From NCBI GenBank assembly GCA_030756895.1, contig JAVBIX010000053.1, positions 1 through 64,000 on the forward strand: a DNA stretch of 64,000 nucleotides, in the 5' to 3' direction. This document shows positions 41,613-52,094 of the stretch, piece after piece. Source of the DNA: Synechococcus sp. SP2 MAG (GTDB lineage: Bacteria; Cyanobacteriota; Cyanobacteriia; PCC-6307; Cyanobiaceae). How positions within the stretch are numbered: the first letter of the stretch is position 1; each line of letters starts with the position of its first letter. The notes below the pieces were generated by a model. That model ran no database searches. It saw only the letters and a program-made list of their open reading frames with translations, and was not told the DNA's origin. The position numbers and the translations under genes were made by a program.

Positions 41613-42739
41613 GCACCACTGATGTTGCCGTAATCGGGGCCGGTGCAGCCGGCTCCAGCACGGCTTTCCATCTCGCTCGCTTAGGTCATCGCGTCACCGT
41701 TTTGGAACGCGACCGATCAGAGCGGGTGAAACCATGCGCTGGTGGGATGGCGGCCTCCGTTCAGCAGTGGTTCCCCTTCGACTTGCAACCAGCCGTTGAT
41801 GACATCATCAAACAGGTGAATTTCAGCTGGTGTCTCACTGATCCTGTGGTCGCTGAGCTTCCAGGCTCTGCACCCTTCTGGATCGTCAAGCGTGAGCGGC
41901 TCGACGCACTCTTGCTGGAGCAAGCGATCGCTTTAGGGGCAGAGCTGCGCCGGCCCTTCGAGGTCGAGGACCTTCAGCAGGATGAAAGCCATTGGCTTCT
42001 ACGCAGCAAGGACGGGGAGGTAATCGAGGCCAGAGCAGTGGTTCTGGCTGATGGCTCAGGTTCTCCCTGGCCAACACGCTTGGGGATTGGCCCTCGGTCT
42101 CTCCACATGGCCAAGACGCTTTCTGTTCGCCTCGAAGGAATGGGAAGCTTGCAACCTGGCACTGCCAGGTTTGAATTTGGGCTTGTCCACCATGGATTCG
42201 CCTGGGCGTTTCCACTGGCAAACGGCATCAATGTGGGGGTGGGCACGTTTATTGGACGTCGGGCCAGTGACGCGGAAGCCGTGCTCGAACAACTCTTACC
42301 GGATTTAGGGTTTTCCTCCAAAGACGGGCTGCGACAAAACGCGGATTTAAGAGTTTGGAATGGCCACACACCCCTCCACGGCAAAGGCGTGGTGGCAGTA
42401 GGTGATGCAGCATCGCTCTGCGACCCCTTTCTTGCCGAAGGCCTCAGGCCATCGCTGATGAGCGGCTGTGAAGCAGCGGCCAGTCTCGATTCTTGGCTGA
42501 ACGGGACTCAGCCTGACCTTTCCAACTACTCAAAACGGATGCGCGAACGTTGGGGCGATTCGATGGCTTGGGGGCGGCGTATCGCCCAGGTGTTTTATCG
42601 CTTTCCAAACGTGGGCTATCAACTCGGAATCAAACGTCCCACTGCGCCGCAGCGCATTGCCCAAATTCTCTCTGGTGAAATGGGATACGGGGACATCGCA
42701 CAGAGGGTCATCCGCCGCTTGATGCTGCAAAGGGGTTAA
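41609..42739 (+). CDS. Geranylgeranyl reductase-like NAD(P)/FAD-dependent oxidoreductase
   Basis: [58 protein letters not shown] start inside the frr stop. Confidence 0.85.
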   Translation: MSTTDVAVIGAGAAGSSTAFHLARLGHRVTVLERDRSERVKPCAGGMAASVQQWFPFDLQPAVDDIIKQVNFSWCLTDPVVAELPGSAPFWIVKRERLDALLLEQAIALGAELRRPFEVEDLQQDESHWLLRSKDGEVIEARAVVLADGSGSPWPTRLGIGPRSLHMAKTLSVRLEGMGSLQPGTARFEFGLVHHGFAWAFPLANGINVGVGTFIGRRASDAEAVLEQLLPDLGFSSKDGLRQNADLRVWNGHTPLHGKGVVAVGDAASLCDPFLAEGLRPSLMSGCEAAASLDSWLNGTQPDLSNYSKRMRERWGDSMAWGRRIAQVFYRFPNVGYQLGIKRPTAPQRIAQILSGEMGYGDIAQRVIRRLMLQRG

Positions 42740-44250
42740 AGATCAAGAGTGAGCTGTTGGGAATCATCAGGCGAAGGGTTTCGCCGTCGACGGCGGCGAC
42801 CTTGACCCGTGGCCGCTAAGCCTGAACGTCTCGACCCATGGCGCTGCTGAATTCCATCAGCAATGGCAGAAAATCCAGAGCGCTCCCTGATCGCCCAAAT
42901 CCTCTGCTTCGCCTCCCGAGCCGCAAGCGCAGGTTCGACGATGGGCAGGGGATAGTCCGCTCCAAGCTGGAGCCCTGCCTGTCGTTGCGCTGCCATCGAC
43001 AACTTCCACGGCTCATGCACGTAGACATCGGGAACCTGGTGGAGTTCAGGAAGCCAAGTGCGAATGAAATCGCCCTTCAAGTCATGGTCTTGCCCCTGCT
43101 TGATCGGGTTGTAGACCCTCACGGTATTAATGGCTGTGCTGCCTGACTGCATCTGGCACTGGCTCCAGTGGATCCCGGGCTCGTAGTCCACAAACTGTCG
43201 CGCTAAATGAAGTCCGCTATCCCGCCACGGCAACCAAAGGTGATAGCTGGCAAACGACATCAACATCGCTCGCATTCTGAAGTTGATCCAACCATGGGCC
43301 CGCAATGCGCGCATGCAGGCATCCACGAAAGGCACTCCAGTGCGTCCGTCCGCCCAGGCAGCGAGTCGCTCATTATTCGCACAGCGCAACCCGCGCATGA
43401 ACGGATGAAAATCTTCGAACTCAATCGCTGGCTGCGCTTCAAGCTTTTGGATGAAGTGGCAATGCCAATGCAGGCGTGACTCAAAACTGCTAATCCCACG
43501 ACCACTGAAGCCACGGCTTGTTTGGATGACCTCTCGCATCGAGAGACACCCCCAAGTGAGATAAGCAGAAAGACGAGAGCAGCCGGTAAACGCTGTGTTG
43601 GGACTGGAGATGGAGCGGGCATATCCGGACGCGCGATGTTCGAGGAAATCGTCCAGTTCCAGCAATGCCATCGAACGACCACCGCTTTGGCGATGCGGGC
43701 ATGGATCGGATGCCATCTCCTGATGGGGGTGATCAGGAATGATGCCGGCCTCGATCCCCTCGATCGATGGCAGTCCTAGCGGGGAAGGGGTGATCGGCTC
43801 AGCCATCTGCGCCTCCCAGCGTTTGGCCCAACGATTGCGGGATCTCAGACGGCGGATCACGCCAAATTGAGGAATCTCCTTCCAAGCAATGCCGTTCTGC
43901 CGGCACCAGAGAGCTACGCGTTGGTCACGCTGATACGTCCAACCATTGCCAGTTTCTTCATGGCTCCAGAGCCCATCAAGACCAAATTGACGATGGGCAC
44001 GCTCAAAAATGTCCAACACATCACCACGGCGCACCAGTAGCGGTTGGCCTAGCTCAGCAAGAGCGAGACGCAAATCCAGCAAAGACTCTCGGCAAAACAA
44101 CCACTGACGCTCGGAAGCATCTTGCTGCTGCCATAACTCGGGCTCAACGACATAAAGCGGCAGCACAGGCCCCCTAAGCAAGGCCTGCTGCAAGGGCTGA
44201 TGATCCTTCACCCGGAGGTCTCGCTTGAACCAGACAAGCTGGAGCGCCAT
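42736..44250 (-). CDS. Cryptochrome/DNA photolyase family protein
   Basis: MALQLVWFKRDLRVKDHQPLQQALLRGPVLPLYVVEPELW...FVDACMRALRAHGWINFRMRAMLMSFASYHLWLPWRDSGLHLARQFVDYEPGIHWSQCQMQSGSTAINTVRVYNPIKQG. Confidence 0.93.
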   Translation of the reverse strand: MALQLVWFKRDLRVKDHQPLQQALLRGPVLPLYVVEPELWQQQDASERQWLFCRESLLDLRLALAELGQPLLVRRGDVLDIFERAHRQFGLDGLWSHEETGNGWTYQRDQRVALWCRQNGIAWKEIPQFGVIRRLRSRNRWAKRWEAQMAEPITPSPLGLPSIEGIEAGIIPDHPHQEMASDPCPHRQSGGRSMALLELDDFLEHRASGYARSISSPNTAFTGCSRLSAYLTWGCLSMREVIQTSRGFSGRGISSFESRLHWHCHFIQKLEAQPAIEFEDFHPFMRGLRCANNERLAAWADGRTGVPFVDACMRALRAHGWINFRMRAMLMSFASYHLWLPWRDSGLHLARQFVDYEPGIHWSQCQMQSGSTAINTVRVYNPIKQGQDHDLKGDFIRTWLPELHQVPDVYVHEPWKLSMAAQRQAGLQLGADYPLPIVEPALAAREAKQRIWAIRERSGFSAIADGIQQRHGSRRSGLAATGQGRRRRRRNPSPDDSQQLTLDL

Positions 44251-44395
44251 TGCAGCCAACCCCCAAAATCTCCCGGGGATGACCCTAACGATTGAATATC
44301 GACTGAGCGAGCCTCTGTTGCAAGCCTCTAAAAAACACGCCGTCACTCCATAGAGCGAGGGCGTGCTTGCTGTCTGAAGCCTTAAACAAGCTCGA

Positions 44396-45568
44396 TCAAA
44401 CGGCGGTCAAAGACAGAGCGCCACCGAAACCCAAACGCACATCGTCTGGTGTCAAACGACCGTCATGATCCTGATCTAAGGCATCAAAGACCGCATCACT
44501 TCCCAACCATTCATCGCGGGTGATGCAGCCGTCACCGTTGAAATCGTTCAGTAGGAAAATCTCTTGAACGGCATGGCTGAACGCGAAGCCACCCTCGATC
44601 TGAGCCAAACGATGAGCGAGCTGCTGCTCAAGAGTTTCGATCGCTTTGCTGAAACCTTTGATGCCTTCACTGAGCTTGTCAGTCGCCATTCGATCCTCAG
44701 CCATCATGGAGACGAAGCGCTCATGGTCCACGTTCATTTGCTCTGCAACAGGGGCAAGATTCGCGGGATCTAACTTGCGGATCAGCGAAGCATCACTACT
44801 ACGCAATTGATCCAACAATTTTGGGGAAATGGTCAATAGATCACAACCTGCAAGCTCAGTGATTTCATCAAGATTGCGGAAGCTAGCCCCCATGATTTCG
44901 GTTTTGTAGCCATATGTCTTGAAGTAGTTGAAGATGCTGGTCACTGAAATCACACCAGGATCTTCTGCACCTGGATAAGAATCGCGCCCTGTGTCGGCTT
45001 TGAACCAATCAAGAATGCGACCAACAAAAGGCGAGATCAACGTGACGCTTGCTTCGGCGCAGGCCACAGCCTGAGAGAAGCCAAACAGCAGAGTGAGGTT
45101 GCAATGAATTCCATCCTTCTCAAGAACTTCAGCCGCTTTGATGCCTTCCCACGTGGAGGCAATTTTGATCAAGACACGGTCATTACTGATTCCCGAGTCG
45201 TTGTAGAGGCGGATAAGTTTCCGACCTTTTTCAATGGTGGCCTCGGTGTCATAACTGAGGCGAGCATCAACCTCCGTTGAAACTCGGCCAGGAACGATCT
45301 TCAGAATTTCCTTTCCAAATATCACGCTGATTTCATCGAGCGCTTCATGCACCACTTGTTCCACCGGAGCGCTCTCTCCTAAAAGCCGGCGTGACGAACG
45401 CAAGGCTTCATCGATGAGATTCTCGTAAGCCGGAATCTGAGCTGCAGCGAGGATCAGGGAGGGATTGGTGGTCGCATCACGAGGAGTGAAACGCCTGATC
45501 GCTTCGAGATCACCCGTATCGGCCACCACCACGGTCATGGCGGAAAGCTGCTCAAGGAGGGTGGTCAT
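44396..45568 (-). CDS. tal: Transaldolase with C-terminal EF-hand pair
   Basis: [25 protein letters not shown]...[43 protein letters not shown]-terminal [13 protein letters not shown] and [13 protein letters not shown]. Confidence 0.96.
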   Translation of the reverse strand: MTTLLEQLSAMTVVVADTGDLEAIRRFTPRDATTNPSLILAAAQIPAYENLIDEALRSSRRLLGESAPVEQVVHEALDEISVIFGKEILKIVPGRVSTEVDARLSYDTEATIEKGRKLIRLYNDSGISNDRVLIKIASTWEGIKAAEVLEKDGIHCNLTLLFGFSQAVACAEASVTLISPFVGRILDWFKADTGRDSYPGAEDPGVISVTSIFNYFKTYGYKTEIMGASFRNLDEITELAGCDLLTISPKLLDQLRSSDASLIRKLDPANLAPVAEQMNVDHERFVSMMAEDRMATDKLSEGIKGFSKAIETLEQQLAHRLAQIEGGFAFSHAVQEIFLLNDFNGDGCITRDEWLGSDAVFDALDQDHDGRLTPDDVRLGFGGALSLTAV

Positions 45569-45621
45569 AGCGCACTAAAACTCTATGAATTCAACGTAGC
45601 GACGATTTTCAAACTGACAGC

Positions 45622-47433
45622 TCAAGGGGGAGGTGTGTCCGTTTGTGCAGATTTAACCCGACCACTTGGTGGGATTTTTTCAATCACCAGGAGCCCATCA
45701 ATGATGGATTTAGCCACAGGCAAAGCCACAGTTGAGCCATAGGCGTGGGCCCCTTGTGGTTCATCAACCACAACCAGCACGACATAACGAGGGTCCTCAA
45801 TCGGAAGCGTTGCGACAAAACTGCAAATCAGAGCCCCAGGGACATACACACCATTCACTGCCTTCTGTGCCGTGCCTGTTTTGCCGCCAATGCGATAACC
45901 AGGCGTGCGCACCCCCTTACCACTGCCTTTTTCCACCACAGATTCCATCCAGTTCAGAACCGTGCGCGTGACCTCTGGGCGGAGCAAAGGCTGCCCCATG
46001 CGCTCTCCACTCGGAGCCAGTGCATGGCCAGCCCGTAAACCACGGGTGATGTGAGGACTCACCAGCCTTCCTCCATTGGCAATCAGTGCATGCAATTGAA
46101 CAAGCTTGAGAGGTGTCAGCGAGAAGCCTTGGCCGAATGCTGCTGTAGCTGGCTCGATGGGCTGCGTCGTGAATTGTTCCTTGGTCTTCAACTGGCCCGC
46201 TACCGCACCTGGAAGGTCTGTGTCCGGCTTCGCATCGAGCCCAAGCCGACTTAACCAGTCCCAATAATCAGAAGGTTGCATTTTGCGCATCGCCTGAACC
46301 ATGCCGACATTGCTGGACACCTGAAGCACAGTTGCGAAATCAACTACACCATTGCCCTTGCGGTCGTGGTTACGAATTGGCCAGCCACCAATTGTGAGAG
46401 CCCCACTGTCGTAAACCGTCTCGTTGGGTTGGATCACACCTTCTTGAAGCGCTAATGCCAAATTGATCGGTTTAAAGGTCGATCCGGGTTCGTAGAGGTC
46501 TTGAACAGACCATTCGCGAAAACGCTCTGGATTGAAATCCCAATACCGGTTCGCGTCGTACGTCGGCGTTGAGGCCAGCGCCATCAATTCGCCGTTGGTG
46601 ACATCCATCACGATCGCCACTCCCTTTTTCGCTTTCCAGGCCTTGACCTGTGCCGACAGGGCCTTGGCAGCCAGCTCCTGCAAGCGGGCATCCAAGGTGA
46701 GCTGCAATCTCAGGTCATCCCCGAAAAACACGCCCGGCGCGAGGTTGTCTGGCAACGGGGTTCCGTCTGCTCCGCGACGAAGACTCCTGGCCTGTTCGTG
46801 ACGCTGCAAGTCATCATCACGACTCTGTTCCAGCCCCGCCTGGGGCTGACGCTCTTGATTGAGGAAACCAACGACATTGGCAAAGAGAGCTCCCTGCGGA
46901 TAGACGCGGTAGGGATAGGGCTCGAGATCAATGCCGCTGATTCCAAGGGAACGAACTGATGTTGCCGTTTCAGGGTCAACGCCCTCAGCCAACTTGATGC
47001 CAGACGCGCTGTCTCCCATCCTTTTGTTGAGCTCGCCAGAGGACAGGGCCAACAAGGGGGAGAGGCGTGCAGCAACCTCTTTACGGTCACGAATGAGCGT
47101 CGGGTCGTCGCCAGGAAAGTTGAAGTAGCGAGGATGAGCCCAGAGTCGATATCGCTCCTCGTCTAAGGCCACAAGCCTGCCGTTGCGATCCACAATCGGC
47201 CGGCGGCTGCCCAGGGGCTTGGTGCGTTGGGTTTGCACCACACGGGCCCGCGCCTCCAACTCGGAGGCTTGAACAATCTGTAGCCAGGCCATGCGCCCGA
47301 CCAAACCCAGTAAACCTGCACACAGCAGCACAAAGACCACTTTCATGCGACCGGCGGGCACCGGCTCAAGACGAATGACCCTTCGTCGTTCACGACGCGC
47401 CTTAGGGGTCGAGCCTTGCCGGTTGGCTGGCAT
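45622..47433 (-). CDS. ftsI: Peptidoglycan D,D-transpeptidase FtsI/penicillin-binding protein
   Basis: N-terminal TM; RRPIVDRNGRLVALDEERYRLWAHP; YEPGSTFKPINLALALQEG; RIGGKTGTAQKAVNG. Confidence 0.93.
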   Translation of the reverse strand: MPANRQGSTPKARRERRRVIRLEPVPAGRMKVVFVLLCAGLLGLVGRMAWLQIVQASELEARARVVQTQRTKPLGSRRPIVDRNGRLVALDEERYRLWAHPRYFNFPGDDPTLIRDRKEVAARLSPLLALSSGELNKRMGDSASGIKLAEGVDPETATSVRSLGISGIDLEPYPYRVYPQGALFANVVGFLNQERQPQAGLEQSRDDDLQRHEQARSLRRGADGTPLPDNLAPGVFFGDDLRLQLTLDARLQELAAKALSAQVKAWKAKKGVAIVMDVTNGELMALASTPTYDANRYWDFNPERFREWSVQDLYEPGSTFKPINLALALQEGVIQPNETVYDSGALTIGGWPIRNHDRKGNGVVDFATVLQVSSNVGMVQAMRKMQPSDYWDWLSRLGLDAKPDTDLPGAVAGQLKTKEQFTTQPIEPATAAFGQGFSLTPLKLVQLHALIANGGRLVSPHITRGLRAGHALAPSGERMGQPLLRPEVTRTVLNWMESVVEKGSGKGVRTPGYRIGGKTGTAQKAVNGVYVPGALICSFVATLPIEDPRYVVLVVVDEPQGAHAYGSTVALPVAKSIIDGLLVIEKIPPSGRVKSAQTDTPPP

Positions 47434-47437
47434 CTGT

Positions 47438-47911
47438 TTAATACCCGTGATGAATTGAACGATTCATCAAGGAGCCAATGAAAGCCAGATGATCGTGGGA
47501 TCCTCCGGACTCCTCCTCATTAGGACGTTCGAGGTACACCAATTTTTCAGCGGTCGTCGGAACCATCGACTTAGGAGTCTGGGTTTGATCCAGGAGATAA
47601 CGCTCAAGCATCGCCGTGGACTCCGTCAGTCGTTGGCCTACGCCTCGGGTGTCCTCCAAGCGTTCAAAAGCAACCGTCCAGCGATATTGCCAGTGAAGCG
47701 TGAGTCCACTGAGAGCCAGAACAGCTGTGAACACACCAATCAAACTGCCATCGGCCGCACGATGAAGACCAGCAAGCAGGGGAGAGCGGCGTGCAACACG
47801 CTTGGCGGACAGTGACCCCTGGATGAGCTCAAAGGCACCAGTGGCAGATGCATGTTCCTGTGGGGCAGGTTGAGTTTGACGAACCGCGACCACGTTGAAC
47901 GAACAGGGCAA
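47438..47911 (-). CDS. Hypothetical single-TM protein immediately upstream of ftsI (FtsL-like position and topology)
   Basis: 157 aa; TM GSLIGVFTAVLALSGLTLHWQYRW, then a short Glu/Leu-rich segment AFERLEDTRGVGQRLTESTAMLERYLL. Confidence 0.7.
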   Translation of the reverse strand: MPCSFNVVAVRQTQPAPQEHASATGAFELIQGSLSAKRVARRSPLLAGLHRAADGSLIGVFTAVLALSGLTLHWQYRWTVAFERLEDTRGVGQRLTESTAMLERYLLDQTQTPKSMVPTTAEKLVYLERPNEEESGGSHDHLAFIGSLMNRSIHHGY

Positions 47912-47980
47912 TGCGCCAGTGAACCATCCGTATGGTCCGCCCGCAAGGCTGAAATGTCTTACAGCATCAGGGAAATCAAC

Positions 47981-49450
47981 TCAACTTCCCAGCAAGACAA
48001 GATTCAGGAAGGTGACACCGTTCCAGAGAGCATGCATCACCACACAAGGAAGGAGTCGACCACTGCTCAAACGCAGCAATGCCAAACCCAAACCAAGAAC
48101 CAACAAAGGAAGTAACTCGCCAATGCTGAGGTGAGCAACCGCAAACACAAGGGCGCTGCCAAAGACGCTCCACCCCCGCCCGAACGAACGTCCTAAAACG
48201 GGCAACAACACCCCACGAAACACTGTTTCTTCAAACAGCGGGGCGAGCACAACAGCGGTGATGGCCAGCAGGAACAAGGCCAACGGATCTCTGCCGTTCA
48301 GCACCATTTCCAGCAATGGATTACTGCCTCCTTGATCGCCGATGACGCGACTCATCAGCCAACCGGTTAAGACCACAGGCGGCATCACCATCAACCAGGC
48401 GCGACCGCCCTGAAACAGTGCCGTCCACCATGGGCTCACGCGCCATTGCAGCCAACCACCTTTAGGGACCAAGCGTTGATCCAGGCCATCAAGCTGGCTT
48501 TTGAGGATGAGCAACGGTGGCGTCGCTAGAGCGCAATAGCCAATCAGCACAGCCACCGACTGGTTGAGTGGCGCCGCCATGCTCCTAGCCACCAAGGCTG
48601 AAAGAGGAGTGATTAGAAGTGGGACCAGCACCTCGCCCAGCACCACAAAACCGCCAGCGATCAGCAGCACCATGTCAACCAAGCCAAGGGGAGGAGCTTG
48701 CAGTTCAGGCCAGGAGGATTGCTTGCGGCGCAGAAGCAACCAAAGCTGACGAACCAGCAGAAGAGATCCCAACAACAGCGCTCCGAGCGGCATCAGCTCA
48801 CTCAGGACAAGACGTCTAGCCGCGGCCTTAGCTGCTGACCTTTCCACACAATCAGCCGGGGCTCCTCCCAGTGCTTGACACACCAGACGCCGGGTTAAGG
48901 GATCAGGACTGATTTCAGCCAACAAGTCTTGATCTTCAGAGGAAAATTCATGAGAGCTTGAGGCGGTCGCCAAGGCTTGCTGAAACAACTGAAGTTCAGG
49001 AGCCTGGAATGGAATTTCCAACAGGGTGTTGCGACGACCGGGATCGGTTTCTAGAGACGCAAACAGGAGTGCCTGACGATCGCTGAGGCTGTCGAGAGGG
49101 GTTTCTCGCAGCGTTTTAAGCAAGCTCTCTGCTGGATCTTGGCCAACAAGTAGTGGTTTGAGCGATGGCGCCAACGCGGGGTCAGCCATCAACGCAAGCT
49201 CTTGCTGCTCCAAAGACAACGCGGGAGCCACAGAGGGACGCCCGAGGCTATCCATCAAGCCGACGAACCAAACGCTGCAAGCCAGCACCATTGAAACGAC
49301 AGCCAAAAGGACTTTCCACTTGGGCGCTGCGTTTGAACCTCCGTTCAGCGGGCTGGTCAACAGATGATGGGCAACTACAAACGATTCTCTCCGGCGAAGG
49401 GCTGCCAGCGACCGATTTTGATCATTTCGGCGTGTCATGAGACCGCGCAC
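47981..49450 (-). CDS. CPBP family intramembrane glutamic endopeptidase
   Basis: APLFEETVFRGVLLPVLGRSFGRGWSVFGSALVFAVAHL...VMHALWNGVTFL; EExxxR and H motifs. Confidence 0.88.
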   Translation of the reverse strand: MRGLMTRRNDQNRSLAALRRRESFVVAHHLLTSPLNGGSNAAPKWKVLLAVVSMVLACSVWFVGLMDSLGRPSVAPALSLEQQELALMADPALAPSLKPLLVGQDPAESLLKTLRETPLDSLSDRQALLFASLETDPGRRNTLLEIPFQAPELQLFQQALATASSSHEFSSEDQDLLAEISPDPLTRRLVCQALGGAPADCVERSAAKAAARRLVLSELMPLGALLLGSLLLVRQLWLLLRRKQSSWPELQAPPLGLVDMVLLIAGGFVVLGEVLVPLLITPLSALVARSMAAPLNQSVAVLIGYCALATPPLLILKSQLDGLDQRLVPKGGWLQWRVSPWWTALFQGGRAWLMVMPPVVLTGWLMSRVIGDQGGSNPLLEMVLNGRDPLALFLLAITAVVLAPLFEETVFRGVLLPVLGRSFGRGWSVFGSALVFAVAHLSIGELLPLLVLGLGLALLRLSSGRLLPCVVMHALWNGVTFLNLVLLGS

Positions 49451-49483
49451 CCATACGATGACCGCGCCTTCTCCCTTGTTGCG

Positions 49484-50812
49484 GTGTCACTGCGTCTCCT
49501 CCTGGTCCGCCACGGCCTGAGCAGCTTCAACGTTGAGCGCCGCATTCAGGGGCGCAATGATCTATCAACACTCACAGCGACCGGCGAGGACCAAGCGCGA
49601 CGCATGGGCGTGGCCTTGGCCGACGTGCCGATTGATGCGGCCTACAGCTCACCTCTTCAACGTGCTGCCGCCACCACAGCCGGAGTGCTGAGCGTGCGTC
49701 AAGACGGGCTGGGCCCCGTCCTGGATGACGGACTGCTGGAGATTGATCTTGAGCCCTGGAGCGGACTAACAGCCGATGAACGGGCGATCAAGGATCCAGA
49801 GGGCTATGCCACCTGGCGTCAACGACCGGAAGCCCTAGAACTAACCCGCTCTGACGGCACGCGTTACCAACCGGTAAGCGAGTTAATGATTCAGGCGCGG
49901 GCCTTCTTGAAAGACCTCATTGATCGGCATCCAGTGACCGGAGACGACACCGTTTTAGTCGTAGGTCACAACGCTATTCTTCGCTGCTTAATTCTGGTGT
50001 TGTTGGGCGAGCCTCAAGGAGGCTTCAGGCGTCTGCGCCTCGACAACGCATCGTTGTCGGTGTTCAACCTCTCCCCGGGAGCGAATGGTTACCAAGTACA
50101 GATCGAATGTTTAAACAGCATTGCCCACCTAAAGCCTGCGCTGCCAGCCAAAGGATCTAAGGCACGCCTGATCCTTGTCCGCCACGGTGAAACAGACTGG
50201 AACCGGCAGGGACGCTTCCAGGGACAGATTGATATCCCCCTCAACAGCAACGGGCATGCCCAAGCAGAGGCTGCGCGCTCCTTCCTCGAGGGTGTGACTC
50301 TGAATCGGGCCTACAGCAGCTCGATGTCTCGCCCACGAGAAACAGCTGAGGGGATTTTGAAATCGCACTCAGGTGTCTCGCTCTCCGTGACTGATGGTCT
50401 GATGGAAATCGGTCACGGGCTTTGGGAGGGGAAACTCGAATCAGAAATTCGTGAGGGTTGGGAGGAGTTACTTCAAGCCTGGAAGGACGCTCCCGAAACG
50501 GTACAAATGCCCGAAGGCGAAACGATTCAAGATGTTTGGGAACGCTCTGTGGAGTGTTGGAACAGCATCGCCGATGGCCTCGATCCGTCAGAGACAGCCT
50601 TAGTTGTGGCGCATGATGCAGTGAACAAAACAATCCTGTGTCATCTCTTAGGCCTCGCGCCCAAGGACATTTGGTCCGTGAAACAAGGCAACGGTGGCGT
50701 CACGGTGATCGACATGCCAGAAGATCCCAGCCAACCTGCAGTGGTGAGTTGCCTGAATCTCACGTCCCACCTCGGTGGGGTTCTCGATCGCACAGCAGCT
50801 GGAGCACTGTGA
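49484..50812 (+). CDS. Tandem histidine phosphatase (phosphoglycerate mutase-like) protein
   Basis: Two RHG motifs: LLLVRHGLSSFNVERRIQG and LILVRHGETDWNRQGRFQG; both second histidines present (VVGHNAI, VVAHDAV). Start assigned to GTG (MSLRLLLVRHG). Confidence 0.88.
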   Translation: MSLRLLLVRHGLSSFNVERRIQGRNDLSTLTATGEDQARRMGVALADVPIDAAYSSPLQRAAATTAGVLSVRQDGLGPVLDDGLLEIDLEPWSGLTADERAIKDPEGYATWRQRPEALELTRSDGTRYQPVSELMIQARAFLKDLIDRHPVTGDDTVLVVGHNAILRCLILVLLGEPQGGFRRLRLDNASLSVFNLSPGANGYQVQIECLNSIAHLKPALPAKGSKARLILVRHGETDWNRQGRFQGQIDIPLNSNGHAQAEAARSFLEGVTLNRAYSSSMSRPRETAEGILKSHSGVSLSVTDGLMEIGHGLWEGKLESEIREGWEELLQAWKDAPETVQMPEGETIQDVWERSVECWNSIADGLDPSETALVVAHDAVNKTILCHLLGLAPKDIWSVKQGNGGVTVIDMPEDPSQPAVVSCLNLTSHLGGVLDRTAAGAL

Positions 50813-50816
50813 ACCC

Positions 50817-52094
50817 ATGACTGAGACGATGCTGCTCGACCCCGTGCAGGTTCTAGTCGCCAGCGATCAGCCGCTCCAAGTAGGAAGTGCTGCTCTTTTT
50901 GAAGATGATCGTCTTATCGCCCTTGGGGAAGAGGCAAGGCAGCGAGCCGCTGAGCGAGGTGTTTCGGGCCAAAACCGGGCCCAGCAACTTCTCGCCCCAT
51001 GCCTTGTTGACCCACATTCAAGCCTTCCCAGTCCATTTACAGGAAGCGGAGAGACGCTCAAAACCCTCATCAACGCCGCAGGACGAGCCGGTTATGGGCA
51101 GCTAGCACTACTTCCAAACAGTCAATCGGAACGGGACAGCCCAGAACGATTAATGGGATTGCAGCCGAGCAATTGCGATCTCAAAGTTCATTTATGGGGA
51201 AGCTTCACCCATCGCGGTGAAGGAGAACGCCTCAGCCTCCACGCCGATCTGCTTGAAGCAGGTGCCATCGGTCTGTGTGCTGGGGAGCAGATGCCATCTG
51301 CCAACCTCATCGACCGCGCCCTACGGCTCGGTGAAATGGCTGGAGCCCCAGTGCTGATTGCACCCAATGACTCCAACCTGCGCGGAGACGGAATGATCCG
51401 GGAAGGCGTGGAAACATTACGAGCCGGATGGCCTGCAGATCCAATCATCAGCGAAACGCTGCCCATCGGGCAGCTCCTGGAACTGCAGCGACGCCACAGC
51501 AATCGCAAGCTTGTGCTCATGAATCTCTCCACTGCTGATGGAGTGGAGATGTTGAGCCATGCTTCGACATCTCCGCTGGCCACTGTGAGCTGGTGGCACC
51601 TCGTGCAGGATCGATCCAGCCAGACAGCTGAAAAGACCCATTGGTTTGTCACCCCCTCCATTGGTGGGCAAAGCGATCGCCTGGCCTTAATTCAGGCCCT
51701 AGGAGAAGGCAAGATCAACGCCGTTGCTGTTCATGGCATTCCTCTCGACGATGAGGAGTGTCTTTTGCCTCCCGATCAACGTCCAAAAGGCTTATCCGGT
51801 CACCACTTAGTGCTGCCCACGCTCTGGCAACATCTCGTGGTCGAGTTGGGATGGAGTGTGAACCAACTCTGGCAAGCGCTCAGTTTCGGTCCTGCGCGGT
51901 TAATCGGACAGAAAGAAGAACGATTGAGCATCGGAAGCAACCGCTGGTTGCTCTTTGATCCTGACCAAACATGGGATCAAACCCGTGATGCTCCCCATGC
52001 TCCCAAAGCTGCAAACCAGCCTTGGATCGGCGTGCGCATTCGAGGGCAAGTGGTGAGTTGTGGACTCAGGATCCCAACGAACCAAGCCGATTGA
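50817..52094 (+). CDS. Dihydroorotase-like amidohydrolase homolog, probably degenerate active site
   Basis: APCLVDPHSSLPSPFTGSGETLKTLINAAGRAGYGQLALLPN...LIAPNDSNLRGDGMIREG...VHGIPLDDEECLLPPDQRPKGLSGHHLVLPTLW. Confidence 0.75.
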   Translation: MTETMLLDPVQVLVASDQPLQVGSAALFEDDRLIALGEEARQRAAERGVSGQNRAQQLLAPCLVDPHSSLPSPFTGSGETLKTLINAAGRAGYGQLALLPNSQSERDSPERLMGLQPSNCDLKVHLWGSFTHRGEGERLSLHADLLEAGAIGLCAGEQMPSANLIDRALRLGEMAGAPVLIAPNDSNLRGDGMIREGVETLRAGWPADPIISETLPIGQLLELQRRHSNRKLVLMNLSTADGVEMLSHASTSPLATVSWWHLVQDRSSQTAEKTHWFVTPSIGGQSDRLALIQALGEGKINAVAVHGIPLDDEECLLPPDQRPKGLSGHHLVLPTLWQHLVVELGWSVNQLWQALSFGPARLIGQKEERLSIGSNRWLLFDPDQTWDQTRDAPHAPKAANQPWIGVRIRGQVVSCGLRIPTNQAD

